This document shows positions 1 through 6,178 of a DNA stretch of 20,132 nt, in pieces. The DNA comes from a virus: positions 1 to 20,132 of the IMG/VR virus record IMGVR_UViG_3300033153_002081, one strand, 5' to 3'. The notes beneath the pieces are model-generated. The model saw nothing but the letters and a program-made list of their open reading frames with translations, had not been told where the DNA came from and searched no databases. Both the position numbers and the translations under genes were made by a program. Every line of letters begins with the position of its first letter. Position 1 is the stretch's first letter.

Positions 1-194
1 TTATCAGTGTTACGGTCTTTAGACTTCTGAGACTCTTTGGTCTTATAGCCTTTGTCTTTAATCTTGTGAGGTTTCTTCTTGCTGGCTTCCATAGCCTTCT
101 TGCCAACCTTAACCATGTGCTTCCGCTTTGCGGCTAGCATCAAAGCACGAGTAGCATATGTAACACCTAAGTAAACTAGAGCAGGAATAGCCAT
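1..194 (-). CDS. Partial small basic protein with N-terminal hydrophobic helix
   Basis: An open frame runs from ATG at 194-192 off the left edge, giving 64 codons without a stop. The first ~22 residues (MAIPALVYLGVTYATRALML) are hydrophobic and could form one membrane-associated helix; the rest is rich in Lys/Arg and Ser with no recognisable motif. The start overlaps the stop of the preceding minus-strand gene as TAATG, so translation is probably coupled to it. Its composition resembles that neighbour's, and together they may be virion or packaging-associated basic proteins, but this is inference. The frame is visible in the sequence; function is unknown. Confidence 0.6.
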   Translation of the reverse strand, partial: MAIPALVYLGVTYATRALMLAAKRKHMVKVGKKAMEASKKKPHKIKDKGYKTKESQKSKDRNTD

Positions 195-490
195 TAGCCA
201 CCTACCTTCTTTTTCATTCGACCGTGACGAGAGCCATCATCGTCATATGACTTACGGACTTTCTTCATCTTGTTAACTTTCTTCTTCTTGCGAGAAAGTT
301 TAAGTGTCTTAGCATCTTTAGCAGTGATAGGACGTGCCTTGGTATCAGCTTTCTGCTTCTTCAGGAAGTCCTTTCTATCTGTTTTCTTCTTGGTGTCAGA
401 CTCAGTTTTGCGCTTCTTAACAGACGGTGTCTTATTCCGCTTGTAGACTCCACCAAGAGCAGATATGAGTTGTCCAAAGCCAGTAGCCAT
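194..490 (-). CDS. Very lysine-rich 98-aa protein
   Basis: The product has about 27 Lys and 8-9 Arg in 98 residues, including KKKK and KKK runs, and no cysteines. Only the first ~15 residues (GFGQLISALGGVY) are moderately hydrophobic. Such composition suggests nucleic-acid contact or an intrinsically disordered, highly charged tail; I recognise no family. The gene starts with ATG overlapping the previous stop (TAATG) and ends in the same way on the next gene, so it is the middle member of a translationally coupled trio. It could be a DNA-condensing or head-associated protein, but nothing here proves that. Confidence 0.65.
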   Translation of the reverse strand: MATGFGQLISALGGVYKRNKTPSVKKRKTESDTKKKTDRKDFLKKQKADTKARPITAKDAKTLKLSRKKKKVNKMKKVRKSYDDDGSRHGRMKKKVGG

Positions 491-846
491 TAGTCAAGTA
501 CCACTCTGAATGATCTCATCTTTTTATTTTCTGAATCAGCGGGTAAGTCGGCATCCCATTCGTCGCCAAAGCGAGCAAGGTAACTAAGTGCTACCTGTCC
601 GCCTTGTCTCTGGTCCATCTGTTTGAATAAGCTATCCACTGCTTGCTTCCGACCCTGGGAACGACCTATGCGATAATGAAACTGGAAGAACTTGAGATCT
701 TCACCATCCATTGTCTTCAACTCAATACCGAAGTAATCCGCTACCTCGTCTTGACTCATTCCGCGTGCCATAGCCTGAATCAAGACTCCATCGCAGGACT
801 CCTGTAAGTACTTCATTTCAGTTTGTTTAAACTCTGGCTCATTCAT
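490..846 (-). CDS. Putative HTH protein, possibly small terminase subunit-like
   Basis: This 118-aa protein has a helix-turn-helix-like stretch near residues 29-45 (MSQDEVADYFGIELKTM), followed by a helical segment with an RSQGRKQAV pattern and an ALSYLARFGDEW-like end. That order (HTH, basic linker, amphipathic helices) resembles phage small terminase subunits or DUF-type HTH proteins encoded beside them. The large terminase is not in the window, so the assignment is tentative. It is the first gene of a minus-strand trio, lies 27 bases downstream of a good sigma70-like -10 box, and has a weak AGG ribosome site. Alternative: a simple transcriptional regulator. Confidence 0.6.
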   Translation of the reverse strand: MNEPEFKQTEMKYLQESCDGVLIQAMARGMSQDEVADYFGIELKTMDGEDLKFFQFHYRIGRSQGRKQAVDSLFKQMDQRQGGQVALSYLARFGDEWDADLPADSENKKMRSFRVVLD

Positions 847-872
847 CTCAGTTACCTATCAATATGATTCCG

Positions 873-900
873 ATTATACTCCTATTTCTAGGGAAGTAAA
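873..900 (-). promoter_or_regulatory. Sigma70-like promoter for the minus-strand trio
   Basis: On the minus strand the sequence reads TTTACT (900-895), 16 bases, then a perfect TATAAT (878-873). Transcription would start about 20 bases upstream of the ATG at 846. The bases just before the -10 (GGAG) are shared with the promoter at 12554-12582, which also has a TTTAC-type -35. Confidence 0.6.
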
Positions 901-1207
901 CACTTTTCTTTGTATATAAGCAAATCCGTATATACTAATATACTAACTAACCTAGTCTATCACATATTCCGCTTGTATGTGGCACTCAGACGAAATCCCT
1001 CACACTCTAAGCTATTCTAGGGGTAAGGAGGTATAAGGAGTAGGGGAGGGATTAGAAAGGCTTAGGGAGGCTTAGGAGAGGTGGTTCTTTGTGAAAAAAA
1101 TTTTATATAATTGTGTGTGAGCTACCCGAATAAAGCGGTATAGGAGTCCCGTGGATCTCGGGGGTAGGGGTCTACATATACGATTCTCTCTTCACTCTCT
1201 ATATAAG

Positions 1208-1234
1208 AGGGCGGGGGACGCTGGTCCCCACCCT
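1208..1234 (+). repeat. Conserved hairpin element, copy 1
   Basis: Stem AGGG, C opposite A mismatch, then GGGG; loop GACGCTGGT; return CCCC, A, CCCT. A second copy with the same orientation is at 2140-2168. The two share the loop core GGACGCTGG, the C/A mismatch and downstream sequence (ATGCT then a TC/CTC pattern), while stem lengths on either side of the mismatch differ (4+4 here, 5+3 there). There is no T-run, so it is not a textbook terminator in either direction. Confidence 0.6.
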
Positions 1235-1252
1235 AACATGCTATCCCTCGAA

Positions 1253-1327
1253 AGTCTATAGGCCAAGAGAGATATAGACTAAGGTTTAGTATATCCCTTA
1301 TGCGCCAACGTCTATACCTCTCTTGGC
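1253..1327 (+). other. Long inverted repeat with alternative pairing
   Basis: The arm at 1262-1279 (GCCAAGAGAGATATAGAC) pairs with 1310-1327 (GTCTATACCTCTCTTGGC), 17 of 18 positions, with a 30-base loop. The 3' part of the left arm (1273-1280, TATAGACT) also pairs perfectly with AGTCTATA at 1253-1260, and the two pairings exclude each other. This is the layout of an RNA switch or attenuator, or of a DNA dyad cluster at an origin. No coding frame crosses it. Confidence 0.55.
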
Positions 1328-1453
1328 TTAGTAAATAAGGCGCTAATATACCTCTACATAGGTATAGTCGGGAGGGTTCGGATATGATATACTATCTATA
1401 CTGACTTAGGGGATTAGCCCCGAAGCGGTAAATAAACTACTTAGGAGTAGAAA

Positions 1454-1786
1454 ATGGAAAAGAAAGAGCTAATAAAAGCTATAGACGGTTTAACTAAAGC
1501 CGAAGCGATGAACGTTATATTCGCGGATTTAAAGGACTTCGCTAAAGCGGAGAAGTTTTGGAAGGATAACGGGGCTAAAACGGTAAAGCGTGGATTCTTC
1601 GATACCTACCTAGACTACCTTTTAGAGAACGAGTTAGACGAAGAAGGTGTTAAGACCTATATCGAAGTTAACGGTTCGGCTAATAACCTTAAGGATAAGG
1701 GGTTTTATACCAAAATAGCCCTAGCGTTTACGAAGAAGCGTAAACTCCACGAAGCCGAAGCCCTAGAAGCCGAAGCCGAGAAGTAA
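1454..1786 (+). CDS. Hypothetical 110-aa charged helical protein
   Basis: The product is strongly charged and predicted by eye to be mostly helical, with heptad-like KAEK/LLENELDEEG stretches and a C-terminal Ala/Glu-rich tail (EAEALEAEAEK). I recognise no family. A strong ribosome site TTAGGAGTA stands 5-12 bases before the ATG, and the same TTAGGAGTA leader precedes the genes at 1835 and 5427. The gene is followed by a GNRA-tetraloop hairpin (1796-1815) and then the next small gene. Codon use leans to CGA/CGG-free, TA-ending codons, and the long structured leader upstream suggests regulated expression. Function unknown. Confidence 0.8.
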   Translation: MEKKELIKAIDGLTKAEAMNVIFADLKDFAKAEKFWKDNGAKTVKRGFFDTYLDYLLENELDEEGVKTYIEVNGSANNLKDKGFYTKIALAFTKKRKLHEAEALEAEAEK

Positions 1787-1795
1787 CCCAACCGA

Positions 1796-1815
1796 GAGGG
1801 GGAGAAATCCCCCTC
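1796..1815 (+). terminator. Perfect 8-bp hairpin with GAAA tetraloop
   Basis: GAGGGGGA, loop GAAA, TCCCCCTC, followed by CATTTATTA. The stem is very stable and capped by a GNRA tetraloop, but the downstream T content is weak. It sits between two co-directional genes, so it could be a leaky terminator or an mRNA-stabilising intercistronic hairpin. Confidence 0.55.
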
Positions 1816-1834
1816 CATTTATTAGGAGTATAGT

Positions 1835-2008
1835 ATGAAAGATGTATATGTATTAATCGACGAAGTAACTGCCCTTAAACGTGAAGAGCAACGCATCAAG
1901 GATGAAATCCGCGGCAATAGCGAGATGCTAAAAGAAGCTCTGATTGACCAGAGGATGACGGACTACCTCAGTATTGACTGGGCTAGACTTAGACGGTCGA
2001 ACCGCTGA
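1835..2008 (+). CDS. Hypothetical 57-aa protein
   Basis: ATG at 1835 follows a TTAGGAGTA ribosome site (1822-1830). The frame encodes 57 residues starting MKDVYVLIDEVTALKREEQR, a short coiled-coil-like helix with an alternating charged pattern, and ends in a basic tail (ARLRRSNR). Small coiled-coil proteins of this size are common in phage early regions; I cannot assign a function. It is the last plus-strand gene before the convergent hairpin zone. Confidence 0.6.
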   Translation: MKDVYVLIDEVTALKREEQRIKDEIRGNSEMLKEALIDQRMTDYLSIDWARLRRSNR

Positions 2009-2010
2009 GC

Positions 2011-2055
2011 GTAGGGTGGTGGGACATATGGATATGTCTTGCTTTCCCTCCCTAC
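2011..2055 (+). other. Two-tier hairpin downstream of the 57-aa gene
   Basis: The outer stem pairs 2011-2019 with 2047-2055 (GTAGGG, T/T mismatch, GG), and the inner perfect stem pairs GACATAT (2023-2029) with ATATGTC (2032-2038). It starts 2 bases after the stop codon and has no T-run. It could be a 3' mRNA structure or the 5' part of a small RNA ending at the hairpin at 2101-2124. Confidence 0.45.
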
Positions 2056-2100
2056 ATAGTCTTAGTGGTCTGGAAGGTCATTAAGGGTTGAACGAAGAAT

Positions 2101-2124
2101 GGGAAGGATAATGGTATCCTTCCC
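2101..2124. terminator. Perfect 10-bp hairpin, probable bidirectional terminator
   Basis: GGGAAGGATA, loop ATGG, TATCCTTCCC. It lies between convergent genes (plus-strand gene ending 2008, rusA ending 2177), where a bidirectional terminator is expected. Plus-strand downstream sequence is AAATTAG and minus-strand downstream is ATTCTTC, so the U-tract is weak on both sides. Confidence 0.55.
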
Positions 2125-2139
2125 AAATTAGTTAGTAGT

Positions 2140-2168
2140 AGGGGCGGGAGGACGCTGGACCCACCCCT
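2140..2168 (+). repeat. Conserved hairpin element, copy 2
   Basis: Stem AGGGG, C opposite A mismatch, GGG; loop AGGACGCTGGA; return CCC, A, CCCCT. It matches the copy at 1208-1234 in loop core, mismatch and flanking ATGCT. On the minus strand it begins 9 bases after the rusA stop, so it may end rusA transcription. Confidence 0.6.
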
Positions 2169-2176
2169 ATATGCTC

Positions 2177-2581
2177 TCACTCCAGCATATCAAAGATATT
2201 GGGATCATCAGGCAGTATTAACCCATGGTGGGCAGAAATGCGCACCGCACACTTGCCGCCCTTGACAAGCTTCCCGCGATGTATATTCAGGTTATCAATC
2301 AGACTGTCATCCTCCCACACCTTAGCCTGTGTAAAGGCATCGAGTAGTGCCTTCATATAGTTATCAAGGTCACGTATCCTTCGATCAGGTGGATACAGTA
2401 CAACATCTAAAGTAAGACGCTCGTCTAAGTTTAGTCCATAAGCGTTCTGTTGAACGCATGATTCGGCACACCTATCCCTAAACACCCTTCCCCGCTTTGA
2501 TATGTATATCCCTCGTTGAGTCTTAGTATAATAACTATTGACCGTTGGAGGAAAGTCCAATTCTATGTGTACATTCTTCAT
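2177..2581 (-). CDS. rusA: RusA-family Holliday junction resolvase
   Basis: The 134-aa product matches the RusA family in length and signature. Residues 11-17 (PPTVNSYY context) are the N-terminal core strand. DLDN at 71-74, Lys77 and Asp91/Asp92 (WEDDSLI) align with the catalytic Asp70, Asp72, Lys76 and Asp91 of E. coli RusA. RusA dimers cut four-way junctions symmetrically; in phages they resolve recombination and replication branches before packaging. The gene follows the primase-helicase on the minus strand after a 220-base gap containing AGGGAAT repeats, one of which (AGGG, 2586-2589 complement) serves as the ribosome site. All metal ligands appear intact. Confidence 0.93.
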   Translation of the reverse strand: MKNVHIELDFPPTVNSYYTKTQRGIYISKRGRVFRDRCAESCVQQNAYGLNLDERLTLDVVLYPPDRRIRDLDNYMKALLDAFTQAKVWEDDSLIDNLNIHRGKLVKGGKCAVRISAHHGLILPDDPNIFDMLE

Positions 2582-2582
2582 G

Positions 2583-2619
2583 ATTCCCTAATTCCCTATA
2601 AATTCCCTTACTATTCCCT
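2583..2619 (-). repeat. Array of four AGGGAAT words upstream of rusA
   Basis: On the plus strand ATTCCCT occurs at 2583-2589, 2591-2597, 2602-2608 and 2613-2619, with spacings of 8, 11 and 11 bases, the last two near one helical turn. Related words in the opposite orientation lie at 2753-2758 (AGGGAT), 2765-2770 (AGGGAA) and 2774-2780 (AGGGAAT). The pattern resembles iterons or an operator array; the copy nearest rusA doubles as its Shine-Dalgarno sequence. Confidence 0.6.
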
Positions 2620-2627
2620 TTAATAAT

Positions 2628-2661
2628 CCTATATATATTAGTAAGTTAGAGTATATATAGG
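2628..2661. repeat. Perfect 10-bp AT-rich inverted repeat
   Basis: CCTATATATA (2628-2637) and TATATATAGG (2652-2661) are exact reverse complements around a 14-base centre. The dyad lies between the two clusters of AGGGAAT words in the gap between the primase-helicase stop and rusA. The rest of the gap (2662-2801) holds no credible gene. Confidence 0.6.
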
Positions 2662-2801
2662 TTGAATAGTAAGGGGTATGGTAAACTCCCTCTCTCCCAC
2701 AGGTAGGGGGGTTCTCCCTTTTCCCGTAATCCTCGTAAGTACTTGATTTATAAGGGATTTCCTGAGGGAACGTAGGGAATTCAGAGAATGGTAATATCCC
2801 G

Positions 2802-5063
2802 TTATTCACTATATTTACCCTCAATGAAGTAACTACTATTAAACTTGACATACTTTACACCTTCTACATTGATTGACTTGATCCACTTATTCTTCTCCAT
2901 ATATTCTAATACTATATCAAAGCCAGGCTTATTAAATGAGGACATATTTAATACACTCTTATTCTTCCTGAGAGACCTTCTAAGCATAGCCAGCGGAATA
3001 CGAGACTCAGCTCTATCCCGCTTTGAGGGTTGTTGCTGCTTATCTTTATATCCAAGATTAAACATTCTAAGTATGTTCTCATATACTGAACCTATACTTA
3101 CATTATAAAGATCATCACTATCACTAGTCTTAAAGAACTCTTCCAATCCATCCATTTCATACTCGTGTAGTTCTTTAGCCCAATCCCAACATTCATCCGC
3201 TATCTGTAAGTGATCTCTCATACCTTGTGCGAAATTATGATTAAACAGGGTAATTAAACAGGCTACCTTTACTGTCTTAAGCCCTGCCCTACTCAACATC
3301 TTAGCCTTAATCGGATTCTCTTCACGTAACTCCAGAGATAGCTTCTTACAGTCATCCATGAACTCGTAATGCTTGTCCTCTAGATCAAAATGACTACAAT
3401 CAGGGTCATTATCTTTCTGAGTCTTTAGACACCTAGCTACTAGCTTATGAAACTTATCCTGTACTGGCTTATCTATACTGAACTTCTTATGCCTATTAAG
3501 CTTCCATCCTGGAGCATCAACGCGGAATACATGCATACGAGTTATTTCGCCTGTATCTGTACCGTCTTTTAATGCCTGTAAGAATACCTCAGGGGTGCTC
3601 TCATTCACCATACTAAAGCAAGGTGCTACTACTTCCTCTATGCTATTCTTCTCATCAGAGTAGCTTTCTGCCGCCATACACTCAGCGTGACCGCTTTTGC
3701 CTATTAAATCTAATATTGTGCGCGTTAAGCCTGCTTTATCACCTACCTTACTACTAAACATAAACCCTGCTTCTGTAAATATACTTACGAAACATCTGTT
3801 ATCCTTTAGCTTACGCATTAACGATTTAGCACCTGTATATCTTCTATCTCCCACGAAAGTCTTACTCTCATTACTCAGCGGAGTATCTGTGCCCTTAACT
3901 GTATTTCCAACCACGAGCGCACGTTGAATAAATGAATCTATTACCGACTTTCCTTCTCCTGTTCCCATTAATAGTGTTAAATATAAGTTAAGACCTGTTT
4001 CACTTACATTAAACCGTCTACCTGCTACCCCAGCTAGCATACCTAATACTGTAACTATACTCACCATATTATTAGGATAAGGACTGTAGTTATATACACT
4101 AGTACACATACTCCCTGCTGGACCAGGTGGAAAGCCCATAACCTTAACTAACTCTTTCTTCTCCATCTTTGGGATAACTACTTCTTCATCTGGAGAATCA
4201 GCACCTTCTACTAGCCTACTAATATCATTAAATCTATCAGTCCACCTTCCATCCTTCTCTGGTATAGCCTGCATTAAGCCCTGTAGAGTAGCGATAACAA
4301 CAGCGGGAGCAACTCCGTCTTGGATTTGTCCGAAGCTATAAGATTTCATAGCATGATGTAAACCTTCTCCGCCTGTTATAATGGTATTGATGATCTCGTC
4401 TGTTGATTGGGATGATACACCAACCAGATTCCCAGTGCTATTTGAATGTGTATTACGAGTGGTTTCCTTTTGTACTTCCAAGTAAGGAGTTCCATCATAG
4501 TAGCCGTAGAACTGAAATACTCCATCTTCTGGATCATCTCTAGTTGGGAGGTACCACGCCTGCGACCAGACGCCCATTTCTGTGACATAATCTATCTCCA
4601 ATTTACTTACATTTAAAAGGTCTATAATGCTCTGAGCCGTCGCTACCATATACTTCTTATCTGATATCTCACAGGGAAGAACAACGCGGAAATTGTTTTT
4701 ATCCGCGGAATGCGAATGTGATGTATATATGAAATGTATATAATCACAATTCCTTAATACATTAAATACTTCTTCTGGAGTACAGCCTACATTATCAGCA
4801 TCTATAATAAGAAACTGAGCAGACTTAATAGCACTATCATGACGAAAGCGCCCATTAAAATAATCTGTTCCAGATTTGCTTTGATATTCTTCTTCAAACT
4901 CTGGTACACCTCTAACAAAATAACTTTCATGTTTACCGCCCTTTTGAGGTTTGCTACAAAACTCTCCAAACTCTTTAAATGACATCTCTGCCACTTTCAT
5001 CTTAATATTCTTACTTGTACCCTTAGCCATAGCTATAGGTATCTTATTATCAGGATTGAACAT
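2802..5063 (-). CDS. Primase-helicase fusion: AEP/PrimPol-like domain plus DUF3987-like P-loop domain
   Basis: This 753-aa protein combines two domains. Residues ~25-200 carry archaeo-eukaryotic primase motifs: hydrophobic strand with DAD (88-90), SHSH (115-118) with NNFRVVLP, and LEID (155-158), followed by SQAWYLP. Residues ~310-640 resemble DUF3987 phage helicases, with Walker A GTGEGKS (367-373), an acidic Walker B-like SIFTEAG (427-433) and a downstream arginine region (GEITRMHVFRVD). The C-terminus looks like a winged helix. It should synthesise primers and unwind DNA at the phage fork. The ATG at 5063 has an excellent AAGGAGGC ribosome site, lying inside the 3' end of the upstream 53-aa gene (14-base overlap). 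It is on the strand opposite to the polymerase operon. Confidence 0.85.
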   Translation of the reverse strand: MFNPDNKIPIAMAKGTSKNIKMKVAEMSFKEFGEFCSKPQKGGKHESYFVRGVPEFEEEYQSKSGTDYFNGRFRHDSAIKSAQFLIIDADNVGCTPEEVFNVLRNCDYIHFIYTSHSHSADKNNFRVVLPCEISDKKYMVATAQSIIDLLNVSKLEIDYVTEMGVWSQAWYLPTRDDPEDGVFQFYGYYDGTPYLEVQKETTRNTHSNSTGNLVGVSSQSTDEIINTIITGGEGLHHAMKSYSFGQIQDGVAPAVVIATLQGLMQAIPEKDGRWTDRFNDISRLVEGADSPDEEVVIPKMEKKELVKVMGFPPGPAGSMCTSVYNYSPYPNNMVSIVTVLGMLAGVAGRRFNVSETGLNLYLTLLMGTGEGKSVIDSFIQRALVVGNTVKGTDTPLSNESKTFVGDRRYTGAKSLMRKLKDNRCFVSIFTEAGFMFSSKVGDKAGLTRTILDLIGKSGHAECMAAESYSDEKNSIEEVVAPCFSMVNESTPEVFLQALKDGTDTGEITRMHVFRVDAPGWKLNRHKKFSIDKPVQDKFHKLVARCLKTQKDNDPDCSHFDLEDKHYEFMDDCKKLSLELREENPIKAKMLSRAGLKTVKVACLITLFNHNFAQGMRDHLQIADECWDWAKELHEYEMDGLEEFFKTSDSDDLYNVSIGSVYENILRMFNLGYKDKQQQPSKRDRAESRIPLAMLRRSLRKNKSVLNMSSFNKPGFDIVLEYMEKNKWIKSINVEGVKYVKFNSSYFIEGKYSE

Positions 5064-5211
5064 TAACTGCCTCCTTCATCAATCTCTCTTCTTTTTTGGT
5101 TATTCGACCTTTAGACAATACACTCTTAATGAACTGATTGCTTTTAGGATTATTGTTTTTCTCCCATATCTTATAGCTTCTGCTACCTTCAGGGAAAGGA
5201 TTGTTGTTCAT
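5050..5211 (-). CDS. 53-aa basic protein upstream of the primase-helicase
   Basis: ATG at 5211-5209 is preceded by GGAGG at ideal spacing (TGGAGGAACG). The frame encodes 53 residues (start MNNNPFPEGSRSYKIWEKNN, end LMKEAVNVQS) and terminates with TGA at 5052-5050, overlapping the next gene by 14 bases. The product is Asn/Lys-rich with a helical C-terminus and matches no family I know. Being the leader gene of the primase-helicase transcript with a strong ribosome site, it may be a replication accessory or simply couple translation of the primase. Confidence 0.7.
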   Translation of the reverse strand: MNNNPFPEGSRSYKIWEKNNNPKSNQFIKSVLSKGRITKKEERLMKEAVNVQS

Positions 5212-5426
5212 CGTTCCTCCAGCTTATTTAATTAGTCAGCGACTCTATAAGTATATACTATTTAGCCTTCCAAGTATACAACTATTTAGAGATAGGCTAG
5301 ACTCGTTCTATCTATCCCTTATAGGGTATAGCGTCTATCCCCTAAAGTATAGTAAAATACTCTTCTACCAGAGAGACTCGCTTTCTGATAGCTAAAATGT
5401 TAAATAACTTACTTAGGAGTAAGACC
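5212..5426. promoter_or_regulatory. Divergent control region with direct repeats
   Basis: This 215-base gap separates the minus-strand primase unit from the plus-strand operon starting at 5427 and must hold both promoters. A direct repeat, AAGTATA then CTATTTAG with 2 or 3 bases between, occurs at 5249-5265 and 5272-5289. GACTC words recur (5241, 5300, 5376 areas). TAAAAT at 5353-5358 is a possible plus-strand -10, but I find no convincing -35 for it. The repeats are candidate regulator sites; exact promoters cannot be placed by eye. Confidence 0.45.
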
Positions 5427-5693
5427 ATGAAAGAACTACTTAATAAAGCACCATCTGATATACGACTTCAATCTATAGACCACCCTGGCTTTAGCTACGG
5501 AAGGCCACCAGTTAAACTGAATTCCTTCCCTAGTAAGAAAGCCATTGTAGCCTTTAAGGGTAACGGTGGTTTCTATGGCCACGTTGGAAGATATATTACC
5601 GATAACTTTTCCAATACAGCCTGCCTATCCGCTTTTGGAGAAGTAGAGGCTAACAATCTGGTTCGTAAACATAATGAAGGGCTAGAGTCGTGA
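5427..5693 (+). CDS. Hypothetical 88-aa protein
   Basis: I place the start at ATG 5427 because TTAGGAGTA (5413-5421) sits correctly before it; an upstream in-frame ATG at 5397 lies before the ribosome site and is unlikely. The 88-aa product (start MKELLNKAPSD) is mixed charge with a Gly/aromatic stretch FKGNGGFYGHVGRY near the middle, and no recognised domain. It is the first gene of the plus-strand operon and its stop overlaps the next start (GTGA). Its place next to the divergent promoter suggests an early phage function. Confidence 0.65.
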   Translation: MKELLNKAPSDIRLQSIDHPGFSYGRPPVKLNSFPSKKAIVAFKGNGGFYGHVGRYITDNFSNTACLSAFGEVEANNLVRKHNEGLES

Positions 5694-5887
5694 GTTTATC
5701 TCCTCGATATACTGACTATAAGAACTCTAATGATGCGCTTAAAGCCTATCTCGATGGTAAAGATTTTACCCTTAACGATATTTCTAGCCGTTGGAACGGT
5801 ATGGCTTGTTCTATTCGTGACTTCCCTGATGAATCTGTTACGATAAGATACGATGGTAATCGTAAAGTGATGGTTTATAAACCCTAA
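5690..5887 (+). CDS. Hypothetical 65-aa protein (GTG start)
   Basis: GTG at 5690 overlaps the previous stop as GTGA, preceded by GAAGGG. The 65-aa product contains NDISSRWNGMACSIRDFPDESVTIRYDGNRKVMVYKP, a pattern of short beta strands (split here only in description: RYDGNRKVMVY at the end). No catalytic motif or family is recognised. Tight overlap supports translation as the second cistron of the operon. Confidence 0.6.
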   Translation: MSLSPRYTDYKNSNDALKAYLDGKDFTLNDISSRWNGMACSIRDFPDESVTIRYDGNRKVMVYKP

Positions 5888-5894
5888 GTAAGTT

Positions 5895-5931
5895 GGACAT
5901 GGATGTCCGCTGTATAGAGGTACTGCCTCTA
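5895..5931 (+). other. Two adjacent short hairpins
   Basis: GGACAT, loop GG, ATGTCC (5895-5908) is followed by TAGAGG, loop TACTG, CCTCTA (5915-5931). They lie in the ~90-base gap between the 65-aa gene and the gene at 5981. No T-run follows, so they are more likely mRNA processing/stability structures than terminators. The first shares an ATGGAT core with the inner stem at 2023-2038. Confidence 0.4.
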
Positions 5932-5980
5932 CTGATGATTCTATTATGATGAAACAGCAACTACTATATTGGAGAATATA

Positions 5981-6178
5981 ATGATTATAACTAGAACTTC
6001 CCCTTTCAGTGGGAAAGAGAATACTAGAGATATAGATGTCTCAGAAGCAGCTATGGAACGATATAGCTACGGTATGTTGATACAAGATGCTATGCCTAAT
6101 GTATCCGCTGATGATAGAGAGTTTATTATGACTGGTATAACCCCTGAAGAATGGGACAACACTTTCGGAGATTCATAA
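5981..6178 (+). CDS. Small conserved phage/bacterial protein (GITPEEWD family)
   Basis: The 65-aa product starts MIITRTSPFSGKENTRDIDV and ends DDREFIMTGITPEEWDNTF. This resembles a widespread small protein of unknown function found in phages and plasmids, with an N-terminal beta hairpin (the TRTSPFSGK turn) and a C-terminal D-D-R-E-F-I...G-I-T-P-E-E-W-D signature. I choose ATG 5981 because GGAG (5971-5974) is spaced properly; an earlier TTG at 5969 overlaps that site. The stop overlaps the next start (TAATG). Family resemblance is from memory; function is not known. Confidence 0.75.
   Translation: MIITRTSPFSGKENTRDIDVSEAAMERYSYGMLIQDAMPNVSADDREFIMTGITPEEWDNTFGDS

Larger units (their letters stand above)
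847..1453. other. 600-base gene-free region between divergent genes
   Basis: No convincing ORF is present. In plus-strand order it holds: the minus-strand promoter (873-900); an almost cytosine-free polypurine tract (about 1020-1083) full of GGAGG-like words without start codons; an A/T-rich stretch (about 1091-1112) containing TATAAT at 1106-1111; a hairpin repeated elsewhere (1208-1234); a long inverted repeat (1262-1279 with 1310-1327); a 7-bp dyad TATACCT/AGGTATA (1347-1366); and a GGGG/CCCC hairpin (1405-1425) ahead of the ribosome site of the gene at 1454. The mix of AT-rich DNA, asymmetric purine tract and dyads would suit a replication origin, a structured leader or a small RNA; the sequence alone does not decide. 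Confidence 0.5.

Noticed and set aside
2588-2851. 87-aa minus-strand frame between primase-helicase and rusA
   Set aside because: It crosses the AGGGAAT repeats and the AT dyad, has no good ribosome site, overlaps the primase 3' end in another frame and has low-complexity, Tyr/Pro/Ile-rich composition.
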